The notes beneath the pieces were generated by a model. The model had not been told where the DNA came from. It made no database searches and worked only from the letters and a program-made list of their open reading frames with translations. Both the position numbers and the translations under genes were made by a program. This document shows, in pieces, positions 25,268 to 33,089 of a stretch of DNA of 64,000 nt. The stretch is from UBA7672 sp030824255 (GTDB taxonomy: Bacteria; Pseudomonadota; Alphaproteobacteria; Caulobacterales; Hyphomonadaceae): positions 3,472,001-3,536,000 of the forward strand of contig OW818686.1 of assembly GCA_942493305.1 (NCBI GenBank), written 5' to 3'. Position 1 is the first letter of the stretch, and every line of letters starts with the position of its first letter.

Positions 25268-26683
25268 TTAATCGCCCTCGGCGACACCGAGGCCGTTAAT
25301 CTTGGACCGCAGGGTATTGCGGTTGAGGCCAAGAAGAGCCGCCGCCCTTACCTTGTTTCCGTTGGTTGCCGCCAGCGCCAGCTTGATAAGCGGACGCTCC
25401 ACCTGCTCGATCACGGTCTGGTAGATCTGACCGCCATCCGGGTCCTTGTCCGGATCTGCCGACAGCGCCGAGATAAAGTGGCGAGACAGCAGCGCTTCCA
25501 CCTCCGCCTCGAATTCGCGCTCGCCGGCAGGCGTGCGGGTTGTCGAGCGTAGTTCGCGCTCCACCTCACGCGCGGAGATGACCGGTTCAGGGCTGAGGGC
25601 CGAGAGGCGACGGATGACGTTTTCCAGTTCGCGGACATTGCCCGGCCAGTCATAAGCGACCAGCAGATCATAGGCGCTCTTGTCGAGCTGCTTCTCGGGA
25701 AGGCCTTCCTTCTTGGCGCGCACGAGAAACGCCGAAGCGAGGTCGGGGATGTCTTCCTTTCGCTCGCGCAGTGGCGGCAACTGCAATGCGACAACGTTGA
25801 GGCGGTAATAGAGGTCTTCGCGGAACAGCCCTTGATCTACGAGTGCACGCAGATCGTGTTTGGTGGACGCAACGATCCGAACATCGAGATCGTCTCCCGA
25901 TGTCGCAAACCGCCCATCCTGGAGAAAGCGCACAAGACGCGTCTGCGCTTCCAGCGGCATGTCGCCAACCTCGTCCAGGAACAGCGTGCCGCCGTCGGCC
26001 TCGCTGACCTTGCCTCGGCGCTTGCCGGCGCTGTCGCGCCCGCCGCCGAAAAGTTCGTCTTCCACTTGGTCGCGTTGCAGCGCCGCAAGGCTGACCGCCA
26101 CGAACGGACCGGACTTCCGCTTGCCAAGTTGGTGGATAGCCCGTGCGGCCAGATCCTTCCCGGTGCCGCTTTCGCCTTCAATGAGCACGGTCAGGTCGTT
26201 GTTCATGATCCGCGCGATGACACGGTAAACGGACTGCATCGGCTTGGAGCGGCCAATAAGCGGCAGCGTCTCGTCCTTTTCCGCGCGGCGGCCGGTAGGC
26301 TCTTGACCACGCATAGGCTTCTTCTGCAGCGCACGGCGGACTGTTTCGGCCAGCTTGTCGATGTCGAAGGGCTTCGGAAGATAGTCGTAGGCGCCGTGCT
26401 CGGACGCCATGGCGGCTGTCAGCACAGTTGATTGGGCGGAAATCACGATGATCGGCAGATCGGGCCGCGTCCGGCGGATTTGCGGCAGCAGGTCAAAGAT
26501 GGATTCATCTGGCATGTAGACGTCAGTGATCAGCAAATCCCCCTCGCCTGCCTGGATCCAGCGCCAGAGGGCTGACATCGTGTTGGTGGCCCTTACATGG
26601 TAACCTTCCTGCGCCAGCGTCTGGCTAATGACGAGCCTCACGCTCGCATCGTCATCTGCGACCAGGATTGTGGGACCACTCAT
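25268..26683 (-). CDS. ntrC: Nitrogen response regulator NtrC, without GAFTGA loop
   Basis: 471 residues. Receiver domain with D54 (LLITDVYMP), Walker A GESGTGKDLAARAIHQ, Walker B GGTLFLDEVGDMP, arginine-finger region LFREDLYYRLNVVALQLPPL, and the C-terminal Fis HTH KVRAAALLGLNRNTLRSKIN. Residues 210-226 read ELFGGGRDSAGKRRGKV; the GAFTGA sigma-54 contact loop is missing. The family norm in this position is ELFGHEKGAFTGA. Its start overlaps the ntrB stop region (ATGA), and the two are translated together. Confidence 0.95.
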   Translation of the reverse strand: MSGPTILVADDDASVRLVISQTLAQEGYHVRATNTMSALWRWIQAGEGDLLITDVYMPDESIFDLLPQIRRTRPDLPIIVISAQSTVLTAAMASEHGAYDYLPKPFDIDKLAETVRRALQKKPMRGQEPTGRRAEKDETLPLIGRSKPMQSVYRVIARIMNNDLTVLIEGESGTGKDLAARAIHQLGKRKSGPFVAVSLAALQRDQVEDELFGGGRDSAGKRRGKVSEADGGTLFLDEVGDMPLEAQTRLVRFLQDGRFATSGDDLDVRIVASTKHDLRALVDQGLFREDLYYRLNVVALQLPPLRERKEDIPDLASAFLVRAKKEGLPEKQLDKSAYDLLVAYDWPGNVRELENVIRRLSALSPEPVISAREVERELRSTTRTPAGEREFEAEVEALLSRHFISALSADPDKDPDGGQIYQTVIEQVERPLIKLALAATNGNKVRAAALLGLNRNTLRSKINGLGVAEGD

Positions 26684-27768
26684 TTGGCCGCTCCTTTTTG
26701 GCGCGCGATCGGGAACAGCAGACGCAGGGAGGCGCCGCTCGCGCTATTATCAAGAACAACGAAGCCGCCATGCTGCTGCATGATCTCTGCGACGACTGCG
26801 AGCCCGATGCCCGCGCCGCCAGCTTTCGTCGTAAAAAAGGGTTCGAACACACGCGCCACTGTCGCCTCGGGAACGCCCGGCCCATTGTCAGTAACCGAAA
26901 TCTCAAGCGCACCTCGCGCCCGCGGACCATCGCGCCCCGCGAAACGGAATCCCGCGCGATAGCGCGTCGAGATGGCGATACGCGCTTGGCGTGTGCCGGT
27001 GCTTGCGGCTTCGACAGCATTCTTGACCAGATTCAGCGCGGCCTCGTGGAGATGATCGGGGTCGACCTCAATCTCCGGCAGCGAGGGATCGTATTGCAGG
27101 TCAATCCGCGCATTGGCTCCAAAGCTGGCCTTCGCAAGATCAATCACGCTGTCGAGTACAATATGCACATTGGTGATGCGTGCACGCGGAGAGAAGAAAG
27201 TTTCGAATGCGGAGAACCGGTCCACGATGCGTTGGATGCGGAGACCTTCTTCGCGGATCAGGGTCAGCAGTGGCTGCTGCTCGTCGCGTGCCTGGCGCGC
27301 CAGCAATTGCGCAGCGCCTACTATGCCCGCCAGCGGGTTCTTCACCTCATGGCCAAGCATACGTGCAATCTGGGCGAAGGCGGTCACCTCAGCATTCTTT
27401 GAATCGTCCTGTGCGGCTTTTGCAGGCATCAGTGTCACAACGAAGCCGCCGTCCTCGCCATCGGGCGATGCAGTCACGTCCATCTCGACGGGCGCGATGT
27501 GCGGGCTGGCGATCCGGATAGAACGCGCAGACATTACGCCGCCTTCGCGACGCGCCCGGCCGATGAAGTCCACCAAGGGCGAGTCTTCGGGCAAGAGATC
27601 AGTCAGTGGACGCCCCCGCACCAGCGGGGCCGAGCGTTGCAGCAGCGTTTCCGCCGCTGGGTTCACAAAAGTCACAATCTCTCGGCGTGAAAGGCCGATC
27701 ACCGCAAACGGCAAAGCGTCCAACACACGTAGTGCGAGCCCAGATCCGTCCTGCGCTGCCGCAATCAT
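26680..27768 (-). CDS. ntrB: Nitrogen sensor histidine kinase NtrB
   Basis: 362 residues, soluble, with no membrane segment. PAS domain (about 15-110), then H-box IARMLGHEVKNPLAGIVGAA, N-box NLVKNAVEAA, G1 VTDNGPGVPE and G2 GAGIGLAVVAEIMQQHGG. It phosphorylates NtrC under nitrogen limitation, controlled by PII in other species. The gene sits between dusB and ntrC with 4-bp overlaps on both sides, the standard nifR3-ntrB-ntrC order. Confidence 0.96.
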   Translation of the reverse strand: MIAAAQDGSGLALRVLDALPFAVIGLSRREIVTFVNPAAETLLQRSAPLVRGRPLTDLLPEDSPLVDFIGRARREGGVMSARSIRIASPHIAPVEMDVTASPDGEDGGFVVTLMPAKAAQDDSKNAEVTAFAQIARMLGHEVKNPLAGIVGAAQLLARQARDEQQPLLTLIREEGLRIQRIVDRFSAFETFFSPRARITNVHIVLDSVIDLAKASFGANARIDLQYDPSLPEIEVDPDHLHEAALNLVKNAVEAASTGTRQARIAISTRYRAGFRFAGRDGPRARGALEISVTDNGPGVPEATVARVFEPFFTTKAGGAGIGLAVVAEIMQQHGGFVVLDNSASGASLRLLFPIARQKGAAK

Positions 27769-28757
27769 GCCGCCACCTTCATACTGGTAAGAGCCGCCTG
27801 AATCCCCTCCCTCAAGGCGGCCGCGCTATCGAGCTTGCAAAGCGTCACGCGCTGCTTGGTCATTTCCGGCAGCCCGTAGTCTTCGCACCATGCGTCTACA
27901 AAGGCGGCAACATGCTTTCGCACGACACGCACGCCAAGCTTCTCGCCATACAACTCGACCGAGCCGTCGACCTGCGCGAGAATAGAAGCGAGCTTCTGTT
28001 CAGGTGTCGGGGCTTCATAGGGTGTGCCGAACAGCTGGTTCGAAACCTCGGCCAGAAGCCAAGGTCGGCCCGTGGCCCCCCGGCCCAGCATCACACCCGT
28101 CGCGCCTGATTCCTTCATGGCTGTCCGCGCGCTCGCTGCATCGACAATGTCTCCATTGGCGATGACAGGCAGCCTGATGCTTTCCACCACTGAAATGATC
28201 CGCGACCAGTTGGCGTGGCCATCATAAAATTGCTGGCGCGTCCGGCCGTGCACGGTCACCATCTGCGCGCCCTCGCCTTCGGCGATGCGGGCGATCTCGG
28301 GCGCGTTCAGGGAATTGTCGTCCCATCCCAGACGCATTTTCACGGTAACGGGACGCTTGGTACCCGCGACGGTCGCCGCGATAAGCTGGCGCGCCAGCTC
28401 GGGCTCACGCATCAATGCGCAACCGGACTGCCCGCCCGTCACCTTCTTGGCGGGGCAGCCCATGTTGATATCAACGATGTCGGCCCCGGCAGCCTCGCTT
28501 AACTCGGCGCCGATACGCATCCACTCAGGCTGGCGGCCTGCGAGTTGGACGATGAAAGGACCGGAACCATTGTGCGGCGCAGCGCGGCGGACAAAATCCA
28601 ATTTCTCGCGGGCCAGCTCTTCGCCGGCGACCATCTCGGTGACAACCGCCGGCGCGCCAAAACGATCAGCCTCCGTCCGGGCGGGTGCGTCGGTGACACC
28701 AGACATCGGGGCCAGGAATACTGGCGCGGCGATCTGGACATCTCCGACCCTGAACAC
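27765..28757 (-). CDS. dusB: tRNA-dihydrouridine synthase DusB (NifR3 type)
   Basis: 330 residues with a GTG start. FMN-binding TIM barrel: LAPMSGVTDAP, INMGCPAKKVTGGQSGCALM with the catalytic Cys, KMRLGWDDN, TVHGRTRQQFYDG, ANGDIVDA and GVMLGRGATGRPWL. It reduces uridine in the tRNA D-loop. It is first in the dusB-ntrB-ntrC run, which should start from the region with the palindrome at 28785-28803. Confidence 0.95.
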   Translation of the reverse strand: MFRVGDVQIAAPVFLAPMSGVTDAPARTEADRFGAPAVVTEMVAGEELAREKLDFVRRAAPHNGSGPFIVQLAGRQPEWMRIGAELSEAAGADIVDINMGCPAKKVTGGQSGCALMREPELARQLIAATVAGTKRPVTVKMRLGWDDNSLNAPEIARIAEGEGAQMVTVHGRTRQQFYDGHANWSRIISVVESIRLPVIANGDIVDAASARTAMKESGATGVMLGRGATGRPWLLAEVSNQLFGTPYEAPTPEQKLASILAQVDGSVELYGEKLGVRVVRKHVAAFVDAWCEDYGLPEMTKQRVTLCKLDSAAALREGIQAALTSMKVAA

Positions 28758-28784
28758 GAAACAGTCTCCAACGACCTGTCTAGT

Positions 28785-28803
28785 TTGCCTAATTGTTAGG
28801 CAA
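28785..28803. promoter_or_regulatory. Palindrome between divergent dusB and ispDF (candidate operator)
   Basis: TTGCCTAA-TTG-TTAGGCAA: perfect 8-bp arms with a 3-base centre. It lies in the 90-bp divergent gap, 28 bp from the dusB start and 45 bp from the ispDF start. A terminator is unlikely between divergent genes, so a dimeric repressor site is the simplest reading. Confidence 0.55.
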
Positions 28804-28847
28804 AATTGGACGCCCCACTAGACCTGAACCTCACGAAGGCGTCAAGA

Positions 28848-30002
28848 ATGCACAATCAAGAGGCGTTTGGACTGGGAATTGTCGCCGCTATCGTTGTCGC
28901 GGCTGGGTCTGGCTCGCGCCTCGGCGGGCAAGTTCCCAAGCAGTATCGGATGCTTGGCGGCAAGCCTGTGCTGCGCTGGAGCGTAGACGCCATGCTGCAA
29001 TGCAATAAAATTGCGCGCGTCGTGGTAGTCGTCCCCCCCGGCGATGAAGCTCGAGCGGCGGGTTTGCTGGCGAAGGATGAGCGGGTTCTCATTGTCGCAG
29101 GCGGGGCGTCCCGGACCGAATCCGTCAGCAACGGCCTGATGGCGCTGATATCCCAACCACCTGCGGCCGTACTCATACATGACGCTGCGCGACCCGGCCT
29201 GTCAGCCGACGTCGTAGACGAGTTGTTGGCGGCGCTTGCGTCGGCGGATGCGGCGTGCCCAGCCTTGCACGTGACGGACGCTCTGAAGCGTTCGCGGGAT
29301 ATCGTCTCGGTGGACCGACAGGGACTCGTCCGCGTCCAGACCCCTCAGGCCTTCCGCTGGGACGCAATCACGCGCGCTTACGCAACAGCGCCCGCCAGCG
29401 CCGTGGATGACCTAGCCCTTCTGGAGGGAACAGGCGCAAAAATCGCCCTGACGCCAGGGCGAACTGAGCTTATGAAAATCACCCATTCAGAGGATCTAGC
29501 CGTGGCAGAGAAGCTTATCGCCGCCCCAGCAGTTCGCGTTGGCTCAGGCTTCGACGTCCACGGCTTCGAGCCCGGCGACGCCGTGATCCTCTGCGGTATT
29601 CGCATCCCACACACGCAAAAGCTTGAGGGCCATTCCGACGCGGATGCAGCTTGGCATGCCCTTACCGATGCGATCCTCGGCGCACTGGCGTTGGGCGACA
29701 TCGGCGACCACTTCCCCCCCTCTGACCCGCAATGGAAAGGCGCGGCTTCGATCAAATTCCTGCGGCACGCTGTGAATCTCGCGGCCGACCGCGGCTACAC
29801 AGTCGTCAACGCCGACATCACCATTCTCGCGGAGCACCCAAAAATCTCGCCTCACCGCGAAGCCATGCGCATCGCCACAGCAGAGGCGTTGAATGTCTTT
29901 CCGGACGCCGTGAGTGTCAAAGCCACCACCACGGAGAAGCTCGGCTTCGTAGGCCGCGAGGAAGGCATCGCGGCGCAGGCGATGGTATTGCTGTCACGCT
30001 GA
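28848..30002 (+). CDS. ispDF: Bifunctional IspD/IspF isoprenoid enzyme
   Basis: 384 residues from the ATG at 28848. The N-terminal IspD half has VVAAGSGSRLGG and PKQYRMLGGKPVL (CTP-dependent cytidylyltransferase). The C-terminal IspF half begins near residue 228 with RVGSGFDVHGFEPGD, followed by LEGHSDADAAWHALTDAILG and GDIGDHFPP (zinc and substrate site). The two catalyse steps 3 and 5 of the MEP pathway; fusion of these non-adjacent steps is common in Alphaproteobacteria. Divergent from dusB. Confidence 0.96.
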   Translation: MHNQEAFGLGIVAAIVVAAGSGSRLGGQVPKQYRMLGGKPVLRWSVDAMLQCNKIARVVVVVPPGDEARAAGLLAKDERVLIVAGGASRTESVSNGLMALISQPPAAVLIHDAARPGLSADVVDELLAALASADAACPALHVTDALKRSRDIVSVDRQGLVRVQTPQAFRWDAITRAYATAPASAVDDLALLEGTGAKIALTPGRTELMKITHSEDLAVAEKLIAAPAVRVGSGFDVHGFEPGDAVILCGIRIPHTQKLEGHSDADAAWHALTDAILGALALGDIGDHFPPSDPQWKGAASIKFLRHAVNLAADRGYTVVNADITILAEHPKISPHREAMRIATAEALNVFPDAVSVKATTTEKLGFVGREEGIAAQAMVLLSR

Positions 30003-30074
30003 GTACCCGGATCTCACCCGCGATGATTGTCAGAGGTGGATTGAGCAAAGCGAAATCCATCTTAGAGTGTGCGG

Positions 30075-30566
30075 ATGTTCGATGACCAACTCCTGATGCT
30101 TGCTCGCCTTACGCTCGATGAAGCGCAACAGAGGCGTCTTAAGATCGCGACAGCTGAGAGTTGTACCGGCGGGCTGATTGCGGGCCTGCTGACGGAGATA
30201 CCTGGCTCCTCCGCCACGGTGGAGCGCGGTTTCATCGTCTATTCGAACCGCGCGAAGGAGGAGATGCTCGGCGTGCCCGGCGACCTGATCGCCGACATGG
30301 GCGCGGTGTCTGAGCCTGTGGCGCGCGCGATGGCTGAAGGAGCGCTGGAGGAGTCGCGGGCAAATCTGGCGGTAGCTGTGACAGGCGTTGCCGGACCTGG
30401 CGGCGGTACTCCCCTCAAACCCGTGGGAATGGTCCACCTCGCGGTCGCGCGAGAAAACAAGCCGATTTTCCATCAGGTCATGCGCTATGGCGACATAGGC
30501 CGGGACCGTGTCCGGCGCGAGACCATCATCACGGCGCTTGAGATGCTCCGTAAAATGATGGCCTGA
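30075..30566 (+). CDS. pncC: CinA C-terminal-domain nicotinamide-nucleotide amidase (PncC type)
   Basis: 163 residues from the ATG at 30075 (a GTG at 30069 is possible). It is a stand-alone CinA C-domain: ATAESCTGGLIAGLLTEIPG, then FIVYSNRAKEEMLGV and VTGVAGPGGGTPLKPVGMVH. This domain deamidates NMN to NaMN for NAD recycling. It follows ispDF by about 70 bp on the same strand and converges on the three-repeat protein gene. Confidence 0.9.
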   Translation: MFDDQLLMLARLTLDEAQQRRLKIATAESCTGGLIAGLLTEIPGSSATVERGFIVYSNRAKEEMLGVPGDLIADMGAVSEPVARAMAEGALEESRANLAVAVTGVAGPGGGTPLKPVGMVHLAVARENKPIFHQVMRYGDIGRDRVRRETIITALEMLRKMMA

Positions 30567-30584
30567 CGCGCCGGCGCTGGACGA

Positions 30585-31388
30585 TCAGAAGCAATCGCGT
30601 TCCGAGAAGTTGCGGGCGTCCGTTACGCGGCTGTTGTAGGACGTGAAACCAACGCAGCGGCCATCGCGTGCGCGGTCGTCAAACCACAGGTCCCACTGGT
30701 TGCCACCGAGGTTGATGTTGCGGGCCTTGCGAAAACCTGCGTTGGACAAGTCACGCTTGGCAGAGTCGACGCTCTGGCCGCGAAGGCGATCAGGGCTCAG
30801 CCAACCGCCGGCGGGATGACCGGAGTTCCATTCGCCATCGCACTCGCTGTTGCGATAATCGCGGACAGCCGTGACCTTGCCATTGTACGATGTGAACCCG
30901 ATGCACTCGCCACGGCCGCGCGGGCTGGACCAAAGATCCCACTGCTTGCCGTCGTCGCCTATGTTGCGGCTGTGTGTGTAGCCATAGTCGCGCAGGTTGC
31001 GCTTGGCGTCGTCAACGCGCATGCCGCGCAGATCTGACGGATCAAAGCGACCCCAACCGCCGCCGGCCACACCGCACTCTGCGTCGTCAAAGTTGCGCGC
31101 GTTTGTCACCCTGCCATTGTACGACGTAAAGCCAACGCAGTTATCGCGTGAGCGGCTGTTCGACCAAAGGTCGTACTGCTTGCCGCCAACATTGATATTG
31201 CGAGCATGGTCGTAGCCGCTGTCACGCAGGTTACGCTTGGCGTCTTCGACGCGGAGGCCTTCAAGATTGAGGGAGCTCTGGCCCCGTCCCCCCCCGTAAC
31301 GCGCATCGCCATACGGTTGCGCAATGGCGGGCGTAGCGATGGCCAGCGTAGAGGCGGCGATGAGAACGGCGGCGATAATCTTCTTCAT
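30585..31388 (-). CDS. Secreted protein made of three ~65-residue cysteine-containing repeats
   Basis: 267 residues from the ATG at 31388 (GGGGAG upstream). A signal peptide ends near AIA-Q (residue 23). Three repeats follow at about 40-105, 119-183 and 201-266. Each opens L-x-G-x-x-V-x-x-AKR-x-L-x-x-x-G, has a RNI...GG/DG-x-Q-W/Y-DLW core, and closes C-V/I-GFTSYN-x-x-VT...C. Two Cys per repeat (84/105, 162/183, 245/266) suggest one disulfide each. The opening half resembles a PASTA-type helix motif, but I cannot assign a family. It is divergent from two lipoprotein genes and may be an envelope or extracellular binding protein. Confidence 0.75.
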   Translation of the reverse strand: MKKIIAAVLIAASTLAIATPAIAQPYGDARYGGGRGQSSLNLEGLRVEDAKRNLRDSGYDHARNINVGGKQYDLWSNSRSRDNCVGFTSYNGRVTNARNFDDAECGVAGGGWGRFDPSDLRGMRVDDAKRNLRDYGYTHSRNIGDDGKQWDLWSSPRGRGECIGFTSYNGKVTAVRDYRNSECDGEWNSGHPAGGWLSPDRLRGQSVDSAKRDLSNAGFRKARNINLGGNQWDLWFDDRARDGRCVGFTSYNSRVTDARNFSERDCF

Positions 31389-31582
31389 GGTCACTCCCCT
31401 TTGAGGGCAGCGGGCCCGGTGCGGCCCTGTTCATGCGTCCACCCTGCCCGATCCAACATGAACGCGGCCTGATTGATCCAGTCATGAAGCGTATCGGCAT
31501 TTCAGCGCCTTTTTCCCGCCATGAACGCGGGGATTGCTCCTCGTTCCCGTATAAAAGAAGCCGACGAGCGTGGAAAAACCTT

Positions 31583-32041
31583 ATGCGCGTTGCCAACCTT
31601 CTCTCTGTCGGTATCGCGACGTGTCTGATCGGCGCCTGCGCAAGCCCGACACCAGACGTCGTTCAGCAGGCCTCCGCTGAGGTGAATAGCAACGATTGCG
31701 CGGTGCTCGCTGCGATCGCAAAGGACCACTACAAGTTTGGGCCTGATAACCCGCCACCACCACTTAAGGGTCTTGGTGATTCTGGCTGGCGGCCCGCGTG
31801 CAACTGGGCGGTCCATGGGCTCAGCTTTGCCGACTACAGTGATGTGGCGCAAAATTCGGACAATCCGCGCGCACGCCTGCGCTGGGTCGCTTTTCATCAG
31901 CCCAGATACGACGGCAATGGCGCGATTGTGGGTACTGAAATCATGCATGGACCACTGGCGGGCATGGGATATGAATGCCGCATGCATTCGGGTTTCGCTG
32001 GCTGGACGGTCGGCGAGTGCAAGGTGAGCTGGGTATCGTGA
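31583..32041 (+). CDS. Putative lipoprotein, first of a tandem paralogous pair
   Basis: 152 residues from the ATG at 31583. Signal peptide with lipobox L-I-G-A-C (Cys18). The mature part has DCAVLAAIAKDHYKFGPDNP, WRPACNW, FHQPRYDGNGA and a closing GFAGWTVGEC. The same layout recurs in the next gene, showing duplication. Four conserved Cys in the mature region suggest two disulfides. The 194-bp gap to the divergent repeat-protein gene should hold promoters for both. No known family was recognised. Confidence 0.75.
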   Translation: MRVANLLSVGIATCLIGACASPTPDVVQQASAEVNSNDCAVLAAIAKDHYKFGPDNPPPPLKGLGDSGWRPACNWAVHGLSFADYSDVAQNSDNPRARLRWVAFHQPRYDGNGAIVGTEIMHGPLAGMGYECRMHSGFAGWTVGECKVSWVS

Positions 32042-32610
32042 TGAAGAAACTTGTTCTGGCGGCGGCTGTTCTGGCCGTGGTGGGCTGCGAAAGCGCGCCT
32101 GAGGAAGTTCCGCCGAAGGAAGCCCTCTTTGTCACCGAGGATTGCGCCCTGCTGAATGCGATCGGCCGCGACCAGTACAAGCTGAGCGCAGACGATCCGC
32201 AGATGTCCGTCAGGCTCAATGGCGAAGATGCTCCCTGGCGGCCGACCTGCGACTGGAAAAGTCTCGGCTTCAATCTGGTGGAGATCGCCGGACCGGAAGG
32301 CGAATCGGCAACCGCAGGCATGAACCGCATCACGTTTAGCCGCCCGCGTTATGATGATGAGGGCGCGCAAGTGCGCACATCCATCACGAATGGCGACGCC
32401 ACGACGAGCGCACTCTGCCGCGTGGTGCGCGGCGACGCGGGCTGGACGCTCGACTCCTGCGGACCCGATCCGAAGCTGACGCGTCCTCGCCCGGCAGCGC
32501 CCACCCCGGCGGATCAGACGCCGGATGGCCGCCCACCCGTTCCGCTCACGGACGTCTCGCCGCGCGACGCGGTCATCCCTGATGCCGATCCTGGCCAGCG
32601 TCCGAACTGA
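32041..32610 (+). CDS. Putative lipoprotein, second of the tandem paralogous pair
   Basis: 189 residues; the ATG at 32041 overlaps the previous stop (TGATG), so the pair is translationally coupled. Lipobox A-V-V-G-C (Cys16). Shared with its neighbour: DCALLNAIGRDQYKLSADDP, WRPTCDW, FSRPRYDDEGAQ and GDAGWTLDSC. It differs by a roughly 45-residue Pro-rich tail with acidic residues. Probably an outer-membrane or periplasmic anchored partner of the first lipoprotein. Function unknown. Confidence 0.78.
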   Translation: MKKLVLAAAVLAVVGCESAPEEVPPKEALFVTEDCALLNAIGRDQYKLSADDPQMSVRLNGEDAPWRPTCDWKSLGFNLVEIAGPEGESATAGMNRITFSRPRYDDEGAQVRTSITNGDATTSALCRVVRGDAGWTLDSCGPDPKLTRPRPAAPTPADQTPDGRPPVPLTDVSPRDAVIPDADPGQRPN

Positions 32611-32626
32611 TGCGGAGCGCGCAGCC

Positions 32627-33088
32627 TCAGGGCTGTGCGCCGACCTTCTCATATCGCCGGGCTGCCTCGGCGATAAAGGCATCGATCACGCGCCGCACAG
32701 CGAAGGCCTTGTTGGCGTCAGCCAGCGCCTGAAGCACGAAGTTGCGAAACTCGAACACGATCGTGAACTCGACTTTTGACCCATTCGAGGACGGCGCAAA
32801 TCGCCAGGTGTTAGAGAGCTTCCGGAACGGGCCACGCACCAGGGACACATCAATCGCGAAGTCCTTTCGCCGGGCATCGACGTCGGTGACAAACGTCTCC
32901 CTGAAGCCCTTGAAACCGACGATAACTTCGGCCCGGCAGCGTATACCGAACTGATCCTCCTGCTCGCTCATAAGTCTGAGCGACTGAATCCACGTGATGA
33001 AATCGGGATACCGCGCGATATCGGACGCAAGATCGAAGAGATCTTCCGGCCGATATGGCAGGTCCAGCGTTTCGCGATGGGTGCTCAC
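32627..33088 (-). CDS. COQ10/RatA-like START-domain ubiquinone-binding protein
   Basis: 153 residues from a GTG at 33088, just after the lipA stop; an earlier start at 33124 would overlap lipA by 35 bp. It opens STHRETLDLPYRPEDLFDLA, then DIARYPDFITWIQSLRL, FRETFVTDVDARRKDFAIDV and VEFTIVFEFRNFVLQAL, all typical of the COQ10/SRPBCC family. Members bind quinone and support respiration; the RatA toxin label comes from E. coli. Location after lipA is common in Alphaproteobacteria. Confidence 0.9.
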   Translation of the reverse strand: MSTHRETLDLPYRPEDLFDLASDIARYPDFITWIQSLRLMSEQEDQFGIRCRAEVIVGFKGFRETFVTDVDARRKDFAIDVSLVRGPFRKLSNTWRFAPSSNGSKVEFTIVFEFRNFVLQALADANKAFAVRRVIDAFIAEAARRYEKVGAQP

Positions 33089-33089
33089 T

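Noticed and set aside
32628..32650. Stem-loop at the 3' ends of the second lipoprotein gene and the COQ10-like gene as a terminator
   Set aside because: The stem has a bulge, lies inside the COQ10-like coding region and has no T run.
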